From Saprospiraceae bacterium (GTDB taxonomy: Bacteria; Bacteroidota; Bacteroidia; Chitinophagales; Saprospiraceae), in NCBI GenBank assembly GCA_025056735.1, contig JANWVR010000090.1, forward strand, positions 1 to 42,603: a DNA stretch of 42,603 nucleotides. Reading direction: 5' to 3'. The notes under the pieces were generated by a model that was not told the origin of the DNA, ran no database searches, and worked only from the letters and a program-made list of their open reading frames with translations. A program made the position numbers and the translations under genes. Positions 32,197 to 42,500 of the stretch are shown piece after piece; the stretch's first letter is position 1; each line of letters opens with the position of its first letter.

Positions 32197-34335
32197 TTAT
32201 TTGATCTCGAAGGTGCTGTCGGGGATGCCGGCATTGACCTTGATGGTTTTCAGCACGCCTTTCATCGGGAAGGGGAAGGCGCCGCTGATGGTCATCGAAT
32301 ATGGGAACTGCACCCCCTGCACTGGCTTGTAGTCGCCGAACTCGGTGATGACCGTCGTGGGAGAGCCATCCATCCCTTCCTCGGTGCGCACTTCGCGGAT
32401 TTTCAGGCCGGTGGCTACCTCATAAAACTCGGTGCTCTTCTTGCCGTTGGGCCGCTCTACCATGACGGCGTAGGCGTCCTTACCCCCTACGTTTTCGATG
32501 CCTTTGAGGGTGAGGCGATAACCGTTTTTCAGGTAGGCAGCCTCTTTGCAGAAGTAGGCCTGTTCTTTCATGTCTTCCAACTCTTCGCCTTCGAGCATGC
32601 GTGAGCCGCCCATGCCGTCTTCTTTAGCCTTGCCGTTGTTGTAAACGCGGCTGTTCATGACCTGGCCCTGAACTGACATGAGCATGGCCATTTTGTCGTT
32701 GTCTTTTTGGAGAACGCTCATTTCCAGCGCGCCCATGCCCGGGATGTTGAATTCGTAGGCGGCCTCGACTTCTTTCAGCGCTCCTATAGCCTTTTCTCCG
32801 CCCAGGGCTTGGATGTAATTTTGAATGACTTTTTCCGCTGTCATGCCGGCTGCAGCGCTCTGGTCAGAAGCTTTTACAGGGTTTCCGTAAGGATCGAAAA
32901 AGTTGACCTTGCCGTCGGCGGAGAAGCGGGCAAGTTTGGCGGCCACTTCATCTTTGTTGCCCACAACGAGGATGTGTGCACGGTCAGGGCGCACGTATTT
33001 GCGGGCCATGGCCTGCACTTCGGCAGGGGTTACCTTCTGCAGGTTGGTCAGATAGTTTTCATAGTAATTCGCCGGCAATTTGTAGCGGGCAATGTTCAGG
33101 GCGAACTGAGCAACCGTGCCAGGCTGCTCTAAGCTCTGGGCAAATTGACCCGTGAGCACGTTTTTGACCAGCTGAAGTTCGTCGTCCGGGATGGGTTCGG
33201 TGCGCATGCGCTCCAACTCGATGAGGAATTGAGTAATAGCGCTATCGGTTACTTCATTGCGCACGCTGGCGGTTGCGGAAAAGCCGCTGATGAGGCGATC
33301 AGGTGACAGCGAGGTGCGTGCTCCGTAGGTGTAGCCGTGCTTTTCGCGCAGGTTGGCATTGACCCGGCTGTTGAAGTAACCGCCCAGGATGGTGTTCATC
33401 AGGCGCACCGGAATGACGTCTGGATGGTTGGGCGGCAGCTCGACCGGGTAGGTAATGTTGATGACCGACTGCACGGCGCCGGTTTTGTCCACGAAGGCTA
33501 CGCTGGTCTTTTCAGGCGCTTTGGGCGTGGCATAGGTGTGCTTGGGCACTTTGCCTTTGGCCCATTTGCCAAAATACTTTTCTGCTTTTGCGAAGGCGTC
33601 GGCCTGCTTGATATCGCCTACAACGACTAAGTAGGCGATATTCGGCTTGAAATAGGTCTGGTAGTACTTTTTTATCTGGTCGAGGTTAATTTTAGCCAGT
33701 GTTTCTTCGGTCATATTTTCGCCGTAGGGGTGGTCTTTGCCGTAGCGCAATACATTGGCCACATTGGAGGCGATGGCATCGGGGTCGTTTTTGGCAGCAG
33801 CCAGCCCGCTTTCGGCGCGGCGCTTGGCTTTGTCCAATTCCTCGGCCGGGAAGGTCGGATTGAGCAACACATCGGAGAGCAGCTCGAGCATTTTATCGGT
33901 GTGTTTGCTCAGGCACGAGCCGGAGACGCCGTTGGCGTCGGACGACAGCGAAGCGCCAATGAAATCCACCTCTTCGTCCAATTGTTCTTTAGTACGCGTT
34001 TTGGTGCCTTTTGAGAGCAATTCGCCAGCCATATCGGCGTAGCCGGCTGCCTCTTTTTCGAGCACGGGGTCAAAGTCCACGAATACGCGAAACGACACCT
34101 GGGGCAGTTTGCGGTTTTCCACTACAATGACGGTCAAGCCGTTTTTCAATTTTTTCGTGGCGGCCTTACCTATCTGGATTTTGGGTGGCGTACCGGGCTG
34201 TGGTGCTTGTTTGCGCACGTTGCCGCTGGGTATGGGTATCACGGGCGCACCGCTGGGCGTGGTTTGAGCGAGGACGCTCCAGGGCAGGAGCAGAGCCAGA
34301 AGCAAGAAGAAGAGGCTAAAAGTTTTGTGTTTCAT
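32197..34335 (-). CDS. Exported M16-fold protein without zinc site, fused to a LolA-like domain
   Basis: 712 residues from ATG 34335, with signal peptide MKHKTFSLFFLLLALLLPWSVLAQ. Residues about 65-480 form the two halves of an M16 (pitrilysin) clamp, including the second-half motif NLREKHGYTYGARTSL. The zinc motif HxxEH is absent: the aligned block reads GYADMAGELLSKGT, so His, Glu and His are replaced. It therefore resembles the non-catalytic partner of M16 pairs, yet no catalytic partner is adjacent. Residues about 510-712 (VIQNYIQALGGEKAIGALKEVEAAYEF...) look like a LolA/outer-membrane lipoprotein-sorting-type beta domain. It is probably periplasmic, with a binding rather than cutting role unless it dimerises with an active subunit encoded elsewhere. 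Confidence 0.87.
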   Translation of the reverse strand: MKHKTFSLFFLLLALLLPWSVLAQTTPSGAPVIPIPSGNVRKQAPQPGTPPKIQIGKAATKKLKNGLTVIVVENRKLPQVSFRVFVDFDPVLEKEAAGYADMAGELLSKGTKTRTKEQLDEEVDFIGASLSSDANGVSGSCLSKHTDKMLELLSDVLLNPTFPAEELDKAKRRAESGLAAAKNDPDAIASNVANVLRYGKDHPYGENMTEETLAKINLDQIKKYYQTYFKPNIAYLVVVGDIKQADAFAKAEKYFGKWAKGKVPKHTYATPKAPEKTSVAFVDKTGAVQSVINITYPVELPPNHPDVIPVRLMNTILGGYFNSRVNANLREKHGYTYGARTSLSPDRLISGFSATASVRNEVTDSAITQFLIELERMRTEPIPDDELQLVKNVLTGQFAQSLEQPGTVAQFALNIARYKLPANYYENYLTNLQKVTPAEVQAMARKYVRPDRAHILVVGNKDEVAAKLARFSADGKVNFFDPYGNPVKASDQSAAAGMTAEKVIQNYIQALGGEKAIGALKEVEAAYEFNIPGMGALEMSVLQKDNDKMAMLMSVQGQVMNSRVYNNGKAKEDGMGGSRMLEGEELEDMKEQAYFCKEAAYLKNGYRLTLKGIENVGGKDAYAVMVERPNGKKSTEFYEVATGLKIREVRTEEGMDGSPTTVITEFGDYKPVQGVQFPYSMTISGAFPFPMKGVLKTIKVNAGIPDSTFEIK

Positions 34336-34398
34336 GTGTTGTGAAAAGTTTGTCATATTGAAAGAAACGCTGCCGTAGCAGCACTATAAAGGTTTGGG

Positions 34399-34406
34399 CA
34401 AAGGTA
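34399..34406 (-). promoter_or_regulatory. -7 box of the M16-like gene
   Basis: On the minus strand this reads TACCTTTG, an exact TAnnTTTG match, 63 bases before the ATG at 34335. It probably drives the M16-like, yajC and barrel genes together. Confidence 0.5.
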
Positions 34407-34504
34407 GCGCAATTCAAAGGCATCTTGCCGGTCTGGATGCTGAGCCTGTTAAATGCTGAAAATTGAAGAGAGGTGGCTACCCGGGCGGCTTTGTCAAATT
34501 ATCG

Positions 34505-34534
34505 TCTGCACCGGCAGCGCCCTTTCTACCTTCG
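34505..34534 (+). promoter_or_regulatory. Candidate promoter of the E1 gene
   Basis: TCTG (34505-34508), 18 bases, then TACCTTCG (34527-34534), one mismatch from TAnnTTTG. The ATG at 34559 is 24 bases downstream. This position also argues against the longer open frame that begins at 34463. Confidence 0.45.
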
Positions 34535-34558
34535 CGCCCACAAAAACGCAGACCGCTC

Positions 34559-36550
34559 ATGACCTCTCATACCGCACCGATATTGTTTGACCGCACGGGA
34601 CTTTCCGACGACACGCTCCTGCATTTGTACGAGCAGTTGGTTTTGCCGCGCCAAATTGAAGAGAAAATGCTCAACCTGCTGCGCCAGGGTCGTATCAGCA
34701 AGTGGTTCAGCGGCATTGGGCAGGAAGCTATTGCCGTAGGCGCCACCTGTGCTCTGTTGCCCGATGAGATCATCTTTCCGATGCACCGCAATCTGGGCGT
34801 GTTCACCGTGCGCCAGGTTCCGCTCGATCGGCTTTTTTGCCAGTGGCAGGGCAAGCGCCGAGGGTTTACCAAAGGGCGCGATCGCTCGTTTCACTTCGGC
34901 ACGATGGAGCACCATATTGTAGGAATGATCTCGCATCTGGGGCCGCAATTGTCGCTGGCGGCGGGCGTGGCCTTAGCCCATAAAATGCGCCGAGAAGGGC
35001 GCGTTTCGCTGGCGTTCACGGGCGAGGGCGCTACCAGCGAGGGCGAGTTCCATGAGGCGCTCAATGTGGCTGCTGTATGGAAGTTGCCCGTCATCTTTCT
35101 CATCGAAAACAACGGATATGGCCTGAGCACTACCGTGCAAGAGCAATACGCCTGCGAAGACTTAGTGGATAGGGCTGTTGGCTACGGTATGCGCGGCGTC
35201 CAGATAGACGGCAACAACGTGCTGGAGGTGTATCGCACCCTATCCCAGCTGGCCGAGGAAATGCGTCGCAATCCAGAGCCGGTGCTGGTAGAGTGCATCA
35301 CCTTTCGCATGCGCGGCCACGAGGAGGCCAGCGGAACAAAGTACGTGCCCAAGGCCCTCATGGAAGCTTGGGCCAAAAAAGACCCGGTTAAAAACTACGA
35401 GGTCTGGCTCTTGGAGCAGGGTATCCTGACCGAAGAGCGCCGCAAAGCCATACAGGAGCGCAACCAAAAAGCCATCTTGCAGGCCGTGGAGGTCATGTTT
35501 GCCGAACCCGACCCCGTGCCCGACACGGAGGAGGAACTGCGCGACGTGTATGCGCCAGCGCCCGCTACTGTGGCGCCTCAGGCGCCAGCACGCGAATTGC
35601 GCTTCATTGATGCCATCACCGACGGGCTGCGCGAAGCCATGAAACGCCACTCCGAACTGGTACTCATGGGCCAGGACATCGCCGACTACGGCGGCGTGTT
35701 CAAGATCACCCAAGGCTTTGTGGACGAGTTCGGTCGCGAGCGCGTGCGCAACACGCCCCTGTGCGAAAGCGCCATTATCGGCATCGGGCTGGGCCTCAGC
35801 CTCAAAGGCATGAAGAGCATGGTCGAGATGCAGTTTGCCGACTTTGTTACCTGTGGATTCAATCAGATAGTCAACAACTTAGCTAAACTGCACTGGCGCT
35901 GGGGGCAAAACGCCGATGTGGTCATCCGGATGCCTACGGGCGCCGGCACAGGCGCCGGGCCTTTCCACAGCCAATCCAACGAAGCCTGGTTTACGCATGT
36001 GCCGGGGCTGAAAGTCGTGTACCCCAGCACTCCGCACGATGCCAAAGGGCTGCTATTGGCCGCCTTTGAAGACCCTAACCCGGTTCTCTATTTCGAGCAC
36101 AAAGCCCTATACCGCAGCCTGTCGGGCTTAGTACCTGAAGGCTTTTACACCACTGAAATAGGCAAAGCCCGCCAGGTGCGCACGGGCGACGACGTCAGCA
36201 TCCTCACCTATGGGCTGGGCGTGCGCTGGGCCGAAACGGTCGCCGACGAAATGGGCATCAGCGCGGACATTGTGGACCTGCGCTCGCTGCTGCCGCTCGA
36301 CTACGAGGCCATCGCCGCCAGCGTACGCCGCACCAACCGCGTGCTCGTGCTGCACGAAGACACCCTCTTCGGCGGCATCGGAGGCGAAATCGCCGCCTGG
36401 ATAGCCGAGCATCTCTTCGAGTATCTGGATGCGCCTGTCATGCGGTCGGCCAGCCTGGATACGCCCGTACCCTTTGCCATTCCTTTAGAGCAAAACTTCT
36501 TCCCCGTCCAGCGCATGCGTGAGCAATTGCAAAAGCTGCTGGCCTATTGA
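34559..36550 (+). CDS. Fused alpha-beta E1 component of a 2-oxoacid dehydrogenase
   Basis: 663 residues from ATG 34559. Residues 1-320 are the E1 alpha part with the thiamine diphosphate motif GEGATSEG...IENNGYG and SFHFGTMEHHIVGMISHLG. Residues about 345-663 are the E1 beta part (RFIDAITDGLREAMKRHSELVLMGQDIADYGG, TPLCESAIIGIGLGL, RMPTGAGTGAGPFHSQSNEAWF, DLRSLLPLD). It decarboxylates a 2-oxoacid and passes the acyl group to lipoyl-E2. The alpha-beta fusion in this form is common in Bacteroidota and is usually assigned to branched-chain or pyruvate-type substrates; the exact one cannot be decided. No E2 or E3 gene is nearby. Confidence 0.93.
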   Translation: MTSHTAPILFDRTGLSDDTLLHLYEQLVLPRQIEEKMLNLLRQGRISKWFSGIGQEAIAVGATCALLPDEIIFPMHRNLGVFTVRQVPLDRLFCQWQGKRRGFTKGRDRSFHFGTMEHHIVGMISHLGPQLSLAAGVALAHKMRREGRVSLAFTGEGATSEGEFHEALNVAAVWKLPVIFLIENNGYGLSTTVQEQYACEDLVDRAVGYGMRGVQIDGNNVLEVYRTLSQLAEEMRRNPEPVLVECITFRMRGHEEASGTKYVPKALMEAWAKKDPVKNYEVWLLEQGILTEERRKAIQERNQKAILQAVEVMFAEPDPVPDTEEELRDVYAPAPATVAPQAPARELRFIDAITDGLREAMKRHSELVLMGQDIADYGGVFKITQGFVDEFGRERVRNTPLCESAIIGIGLGLSLKGMKSMVEMQFADFVTCGFNQIVNNLAKLHWRWGQNADVVIRMPTGAGTGAGPFHSQSNEAWFTHVPGLKVVYPSTPHDAKGLLLAAFEDPNPVLYFEHKALYRSLSGLVPEGFYTTEIGKARQVRTGDDVSILTYGLGVRWAETVADEMGISADIVDLRSLLPLDYEAIAASVRRTNRVLVLHEDTLFGGIGGEIAAWIAEHLFEYLDAPVMRSASLDTPVPFAIPLEQNFFPVQRMREQLQKLLAY

Positions 36551-36554
36551 TGCC

Positions 36555-36587
36555 TTTTGGGCGTTTGGCCAATAAGCCGCAACTTTG
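36555..36587 (+). promoter_or_regulatory. Candidate promoter of ftsX
   Basis: TTTTG (36555-36559), a 20-base spacer, then CAACTTTG (36580-36587), one mismatch from TAnnTTTG. The ATG at 36617 is 29 bases downstream. Confidence 0.45.
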
Positions 36588-36616
36588 CCGGCGTCTTTTG
36601 CCCAACCCTTGCCTGC

Positions 36617-37471
36617 ATGTCGCGCACCCGACCCACTTATGTATCCGCTATTCTCAGCATGGCTTCAGTGCTGTTCGCCGCCGGGTTATTTGCCCTCGTC
36701 GCCCTGCACGGCCAGCGCTTGGTAGCCCTTTTCAAAGAAAAGGTGGATGTGTGGTTGGAATTCAAACCCGACATACCGCAGGAAGACATCGCGCGCATCA
36801 TTCGACAAATCCGCCAGGAGCCATTCGTCAAGCCCGAAACGGTTACGTACATCACCCGCGAGCAGGCAGCCGCCTCGATGCGCGAAGACTTAGGCGATGA
36901 AAGCCTGCTGGCCGACCTGCCCAACATGATGCGCGACGTGGTGCGCTTTCACGTAAGGGCCGATTTCTTCCAGCGGGATAGCCTGAGACGATGGCGCGAA
37001 GAACTCAAGCAAGACACCCTCATCTCTGAACTTTATGTAGAAGCGGTGGAGACGGGCAACATCAGCCGCAACCTCAACCTCATCAGCGGCATCACGTTGG
37101 GGCTGGCTCTGCTGCTGCTGGTCGTCGCCATCGTCATCATCTACAACACCATACGACTGGCCCTGTACGCCAACCGATTTATCATCAAAAATCAGGAATT
37201 AGTAGGCGCCTCCTGGGATTTCATTACCCGCCCTTACTTGCAGCGCGCTCTCATCAATGGCCTCATTAGCGCGCTGCTGGCTATTGGCGCCCTGATTGCG
37301 CTGCTCAACTGGGCCTATCACCAGATGCCCGAGCTACAGCAGTTGCAAGACCTGAACGGTATTCTGGCCGTCTTTGTGGGTGTCCTTTTGTTGGGCGTTT
37401 TGCTCTCTACCCTGAGCACCTATGCTGTTGTGCGTCGGTTTTTACACATGAAAATTGACGACTTGTACTGA
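36617..37471 (+). CDS. ftsX: Cell division protein FtsX
   Basis: 284 residues from ATG 36617, with four membrane helices: one near the N-terminus (YVSAILSMASVLFAAGLFALVAL), a periplasmic loop of about 130 residues (VDVWLEFKPDIPQEDIARIIRQI...), then three helices (GITLGLALLLLVVAIVIIYNTI and the last two near residues 210-275). In the FtsEX complex it couples ATP hydrolysis to activation of cell-wall hydrolases at division. ftsE is not adjacent. It leads the ftsX, DUF3098, uppP series, a conserved Bacteroidota order. Confidence 0.92.
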   Translation: MSRTRPTYVSAILSMASVLFAAGLFALVALHGQRLVALFKEKVDVWLEFKPDIPQEDIARIIRQIRQEPFVKPETVTYITREQAAASMREDLGDESLLADLPNMMRDVVRFHVRADFFQRDSLRRWREELKQDTLISELYVEAVETGNISRNLNLISGITLGLALLLLVVAIVIIYNTIRLALYANRFIIKNQELVGASWDFITRPYLQRALINGLISALLAIGALIALLNWAYHQMPELQQLQDLNGILAVFVGVLLLGVLLSTLSTYAVVRRFLHMKIDDLY

Positions 37472-37540
37472 AAGCCTTGCCAAGGCGACCGGTCTATTGC
37501 ATTTCATTTTATTTTTTCGGCATATAAAATTTAACATTAC

Positions 37541-37927
37541 ATGGCCAAACAACCGCAACGCCGCCCCAACGCACCAGCGCCCAGCGCATCCCGTCGCCCG
37601 GCATCGCCGGCGCCCTCCGCGCGCAAACCAGCCTCGAAAGACCGGTTCGCCTGGCTTTTTCGCAAGGATGAGCCGTTCCTCTTCGGGCGGCGCAACTTCA
37701 TCGTCATGGGCGCTGGCCTGCTCTTAGTCGTACTGGGCCTGATCGCCATGAGCGGAGGCCACATGCCCGACCCCAACACCTGGGATACCAACCTGATTTA
37801 CAGCCCACGGCGCATCACGCTGGCGCCCATGCTCATGGTAGCTGGCTTCATCGTGGTGGCTATCGGTATCTTCCTCAAACCAGACAACAACGCTTCGGCG
37901 ACCTCCAACACGCCTCCGACGGCATGA
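37541..37927 (+). CDS. DUF3098 membrane protein
   Basis: A 128-residue protein with a Pro/Ala/Arg-rich disordered N-terminus (residues 1-40) and two membrane helices: [26 protein letters not shown] and [21 protein letters not shown]. The linking [21 protein letters not shown] segment is the DUF3098 signature. The function is unknown; the constant position between ftsX and uppP suggests a part in envelope growth. Its stop overlaps the uppP start by four bases (ATGA), implying coupled translation. Confidence 0.9.
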   Translation: MAKQPQRRPNAPAPSASRRPASPAPSARKPASKDRFAWLFRKDEPFLFGRRNFIVMGAGLLLVVLGLIAMSGGHMPDPNTWDTNLIYSPRRITLAPMLMVAGFIVVAIGIFLKPDNNASATSNTPPTA

Positions 37928-38739
37928 ACCTGCTGCACGCCATTATACTGGCCATCGTGGAGGGCCTCACAGAATTCCTGCCGGTGTCGTCCACGGGCCA
38001 TATGATTATGGCCTCTACGGCGATGGGCATTGCCACGCATCCCTTTGTCAAAGTGTTCACCGTGGCTATTCAGTTTGGCGCCATCCTTTCGGTAGTGGTG
38101 CTGTATCGCGACCGCTTTGCGCAACCGTGGGCGTTTTATCGCAACATCGCCATCGCCTTCGTGCCGGCCGTTATCTTCGGCTTTTTATTGAAAAAGCTCA
38201 TTGACCAGATGCTGGAAAACATCGTGGTCGTGGGCGTAGCCTTAGTGATCGGCGGCGTGGTCTTTCTTTTTTTGGACGGGCTGTTTGCCCGAAGGGCAGA
38301 CTCCGACGGCGACATTGCGCAGCTGAACTGGCGAAAGGCCATATCCATCGGGCTGTTCCAGGTCATCGCCATGGTACCGGGTGTCAGCCGCTCGGCGGCC
38401 ACCATCATCGGCGGGCTGACGCAGGGGCTTTCGCCCAAGACGGCAGCAGAGTTCTCGTTCTTTCTGGCCGTGCCCACCATGTTTGCCGCTACGTGCAAAT
38501 CGCTGTGGGACTACGCCCAAGAGGGCAGCCTGCAACTGGCCGGCCAGGAAATATGGCTGCTGGCTGTGGGCAATGCGGTGGGCTTCATCGTTGCCATGCT
38601 GGCCATTAAGGGCTTCATTGCCTACCTGACCCATCATGGCTTTCGCGTCTTTGGCTACTACCGCATTATTGTGGGGGCCATCATCCTGTCGCTGGCCAGC
38701 GCCGGCTACTTCGCCGGCGTGGACGTAGGCGTTTTTTAA
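37924..38739 (+). CDS. uppP: Undecaprenyl-diphosphate phosphatase UppP (BacA)
   Basis: A 271-residue inner-membrane enzyme that recycles undecaprenyl diphosphate to the monophosphate lipid carrier for peptidoglycan and other surface polymers. The two hallmark motifs are present: [17 protein letters not shown] (residues about 14-30) and [14 protein letters not shown]. Overproduction gives bacitracin resistance in other bacteria. It is the last gene of the ftsX-DUF3098-uppP operon; ung follows with its own -7 box. Confidence 0.95.
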   Translation: MNLLHAIILAIVEGLTEFLPVSSTGHMIMASTAMGIATHPFVKVFTVAIQFGAILSVVVLYRDRFAQPWAFYRNIAIAFVPAVIFGFLLKKLIDQMLENIVVVGVALVIGGVVFLFLDGLFARRADSDGDIAQLNWRKAISIGLFQVIAMVPGVSRSAATIIGGLTQGLSPKTAAEFSFFLAVPTMFAATCKSLWDYAQEGSLQLAGQEIWLLAVGNAVGFIVAMLAIKGFIAYLTHHGFRVFGYYRIIVGAIILSLASAGYFAGVDVGVF

Positions 38740-38766
38740 AAGCGCCCAAACGCCGCAGACAGGCCG

Positions 38767-38774
38767 TACTTTTG
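38767..38774 (+). promoter_or_regulatory. -7 box of ung
   Basis: TACTTTTG is an exact TAnnTTTG match, 22 bases before the ung ATG. The -33 region lacks TTTG. Confidence 0.5.
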
Positions 38775-38796
38775 CCGACAAAGAGAAGAGCCGGTC

Positions 38797-39486
38797 ATGT
38801 CCGAAAAAGTCCAAAACGTTCAGATAGAGGAGAGCTGGAAGCGCGTCTTGAGCGACGAGTTTGAGCAGCCCTACTTCGCCGCCATTAAGGCGTTTTTGGT
38901 GCAGGAGAAAAAAGCAGGCAAGACCATTTACCCTCCGGGGCCGCTCATTTTTAATGCGTTTAATACGACGCCTTTTGATGCGGTGAAGGTGGTCATTCTG
39001 GGGCAAGACCCTTACCACAATCCCGGCGAGGCCATGGGTCTGTGCTTTTCGGCGCCTCGGGGCGTACGCATGCCGCCTTCGTTAGTCAACATTTTCCGGG
39101 AGATTGAGCGCGACCTGGGCATACCGGCTCCGGCACACGGCGACCTGACGCACTGGGCGAAGCAGGGTGTGCTGCTGCTCAATGCCATGCTCACGGTAGA
39201 GGCTGGCAAGCCTACTTCACACCAAAAGATTGGCTGGCAAACCTTTACCGATGCCGTCATCCGCCGAATCTCCGACCTGAAGGAAGGCGTTGTCTTCCTG
39301 CTGTGGGGCAATTTTGCCAAAGGCAAAAAGGCGCTCATTGATGAAACGCGCCACTATGTGCTCACCGCGCCGCATCCTTCACCATTGGCTGGTGATGGGT
39401 TTATGGGCTGCGGGCATTTTAGCCGCACCAATGAAATTTTGGAAAAACAAGGCCTCGCACCCATAGATTGGTCGCTACCAGCCTAA
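38797..39486 (+). CDS. ung: Uracil-DNA glycosylase, family 1
   Basis: A 229-residue enzyme that removes uracil from DNA. The water-activating motif GQDPYH has Asp71. FNAFNTTPF precedes it and the uracil-pocket block [23 protein letters not shown] follows. The leucine-loop motif is APHPSPLAG, with His193. Length and order are standard for family 1. It is convergent with the gingipain-like gene. Confidence 0.96.
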   Translation: MSEKVQNVQIEESWKRVLSDEFEQPYFAAIKAFLVQEKKAGKTIYPPGPLIFNAFNTTPFDAVKVVILGQDPYHNPGEAMGLCFSAPRGVRMPPSLVNIFREIERDLGIPAPAHGDLTHWAKQGVLLLNAMLTVEAGKPTSHQKIGWQTFTDAVIRRISDLKEGVVFLLWGNFAKGKKALIDETRHYVLTAPHPSPLAGDGFMGCGHFSRTNEILEKQGLAPIDWSLPA

Positions 39487-39497
39487 GCCTACTCGGT

Positions 39498-39513
39498 TGC
39501 AAAGCCCTTTGCA
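39498..39513. terminator. Inverted repeat between convergent ung and protease genes
   Basis: TGCAAAG (39498-39504) and CTTTGCA (39507-39513) are perfect arms with a CC centre. It lies between two convergent stops and could be a weak two-way terminator, but neither side has a T run. Confidence 0.3.
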
Positions 39514-39540
39514 GGCCGTGTTCCACTACTGCTACTACCT

Positions 39541-42500
39541 CTAACGTTTGAAAAAACGAGCCGAAGCCTCGCCTGCAGGTGTATGGAGGCGCAGGACGTA
39601 GAAGCCTGAAGTGAGGCGCCCTATCGAGAGCGGTTGCGGGTGCTCGCCGGCGGGTGCGTATGGTTGTTGCAGCATCAGTCGCCCTAAGGCGTCTATTACT
39701 TCTAAGCGGCCCTCTGAGACGTTAGGCGCTTCTATCCAGAGCCATTCCGAGGCGGGATTGGGCCAGACCTTAAGCAACCGCTCATTAAAAGCGTTCTGCT
39801 CAGGAGCCGAAACGGCGCCGTCGAAGGCCGGCAGGATGATTTCATCCAGAAAGACCGCGTGACCGGTTTGGGTACTTTCGCCCCGGCGGAATGTCCACGT
39901 CAGTTTGTGTTTACCGGCCGGTATGGGCAGCAGCACCTCTCGCCAGGTCTCCTGGTTGCCGTTAGCGCTCCACTGGCGTACGCCGTCTATGGCGAAGTGC
40001 AGCGAGTCGTCGGCATTGACGGAGGCCATGCGGTAGGCGAAGCTCACCCACCCGTCGGCGCTGACGTTGAGGGGGAGGTTCAGCGTGGAGTGCTGGCGCG
40101 GGCCATGGCCGCTGGCGCGGATGCAGTAGCTGCCCTCATAGGGCGTTTGGGTGCTGATATGCCACAGGCGATGCCCAGAGCGCTCCCAGGCAAATTGCTG
40201 AAAGTTTGCGCTGGCAAATGTCTCCACAATCGGGTTGACCACGAACGGCCCAACCGGCGCCGTGGTGCTGAAGGCGCCTGCCGTTATCGCTATCTCAGGA
40301 AACACCCAGGTGGATGGCGGCGCGTCGGCAGCGGCCTCTACGTCCAGCAGGGCCGTGCCCGCGCCGCTTTCGGGAATGGAGGGTAGGGCTGCAGGCGCCC
40401 AGGCTTGCAGGTGGGGGTGGGCGGTCTTCCAGTGCACCGTTCCAGTGGGCGAGGGGCTGCCACCGAGGTTGCGCAGGTGCACATAGAGGCGTCCTACTTC
40501 GCCGCTTTGCAGTCGTCGCGTGTGGTAGCCTGCGACGGCAGACAGGTTCCAGCGGGCGATCTCCAGTTTTGGGGCGTGCAGCAGGGCATGCGTGCTGCCG
40601 ATGCTTTCGGGCAGGCCGGGGCCACTAAGGGTCAAGCGGAAGTCGGCCCGGCTGCCGTGCGGCACATCGTCGCGGACAGCAAAGCGGAAAACTAAGGTGG
40701 TGGAGTCGCCAGGAGCCAGGGCCGGCGTTGTTGTTTCGGTGTTGCCTATCCATTGGATGTAGGGGTTTGTCGTGCTGACGCGCGCCGAAGCGGGTGGCGC
40801 GGATTGCAGGCCAGCGTTGCGCACTACGGCGCGAAGAGCGCCAGTTTCGCCGTATTCTAAGCGTCCGTTGGCGTTTCCGCCGGCGACACCGTCGGTGAGT
40901 GCCAGCGACGTCGGTGCCACGAAAGCGCCTGTGGGTGGTCGCACATAGATGGCTTTCTGGTAGGGCAAATGGTTGAACTGCGTCAGGGTCAACGTCAGCG
41001 GGCCGGTCAGCGTCAGCGGGTCAAATGTCAGGTTAGCGGCGCCGTTGGCGACGCGCGCGATGGCCAGCAGTTGGCCTTGGCTGTAAAGAGCGGCCAGGGT
41101 GCCCTCGGTTGGGCAAGTAATGCTGAGTTCAGTAGCGCCGAAGTTCAGCGTGTCGGGGCTTTGGGCCGATAGGTTTTTCGGAAAGCGCGTGCGCGGCACC
41201 GTAGTTGGGTCGGCAAAAGGATTCCAAAAGTCAGTCATTTCTTCGCCAGCTGGGCCATAGGCCGCTATCATGGAAGCGTAGCCGGCGACTGCCATCGCAC
41301 CTACGGTGGGATGCAACGTTATGCCGTCGGCATCCACTAAATACTGATTCATAGCGTCTTGAGCTTCCATAGGTGGCGCCCAGCTTTGCAGGACGCTGGA
41401 GAAGAAGCCCGCGATGCCGCCCCAGGGCTGGCCGGTGGCGTAGTTGCCGGCGCGTTGCCATGCTTCGCCCAGGCATTCGAGGTTACCGGTGAAATCGCCT
41501 GGGCTGCAACCTACGGAGATGAGGATGGGATATCGGCCCGGGTTGTTGAGCGAGTGAACGACGTTGGTGTTGAAGTTGCCCGTGGCGAGGCCCTGTTCCC
41601 AGCCGTGGCCGGTATAGTTGAACAGCGAAACGCCTCGCTGGCGGATGGCTTGCACTAAGTCGTTGGGCAATGGGCTGCCGTCTTTATCGGCTGTAGGATG
41701 GCCGGGCGTAGGCGAGTAGGCGCCATAGGAGCCGTCATAGAATTCCCAGTACCAGGTATAGCCGTCCGCCAGATGCTTGCTTTTCCACTCGTTGCCGTGT
41801 TGCCAGTCGGCCTGGCCGTCGTCGCCGTAGTTGAGGCCTTCGTCGGAGGCGGCGGCCAGGCCGGCCGACATCCAGTCGTTTTGCGGGTCGAGGAGAGGCG
41901 TTTTTTCGTATTCTAAAATGCGCCGTACCATGAGGCGCGCCTGTTCAGGGGTGGCAGCGTGCAGGCGCCCGACGATGATTTCAGGCAGATGGTCGTCGCC
42001 ACTGAGGTAGCCAAAGCAGTTATCGCAGGCATAAGGCTTGCCGTCGAAGGGCCGCGTCATTGGCTCGATGGCTTCGTCGTCGCCCACGAGCAGCAGGTAG
42101 GAGATGCCTTGCTCTTCGTAGTATCGGCGCACGAAAGCCCACACAGCGCTGGCCTGGCTTGAGCCGATTTCATCGGTGGTAACTACCTCCGTGGCAATAC
42201 CGCACTGGCGCTTCCAGGCCAGCAAAGGTTCGAGTTCGGGCAAAAAGGCAGCAGGCGTTACGACGAGCATCTTTTCGGGCGTTTCGGCACTGCCTCGGTC
42301 GGCCACACCTGCCGGTGCGTTATTGATAAACAAGCGCTTGTGTATTTCGGCAAAGGCCCGACTGGGTGTGTTGACCACAGAAGCAGGCGTTTGCTGCCCG
42401 TTGAGGTTCTGCGCATCGCGCCGCGTCAGCCGAAGGGTCAGGGAGCGATAGACGCGCAGCAGGCGGCGCGTCGGATGGCACTGCACCGGGTAGAGCCAGA

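Noticed and set aside
34463-34558. N-terminal extension of the E1 protein
   Set aside because: The frame is open from 34463, but the extra residues do not resemble E1 alpha and a TACCTTCG -7 box lies inside this stretch; the ATG at 34559 fits better.
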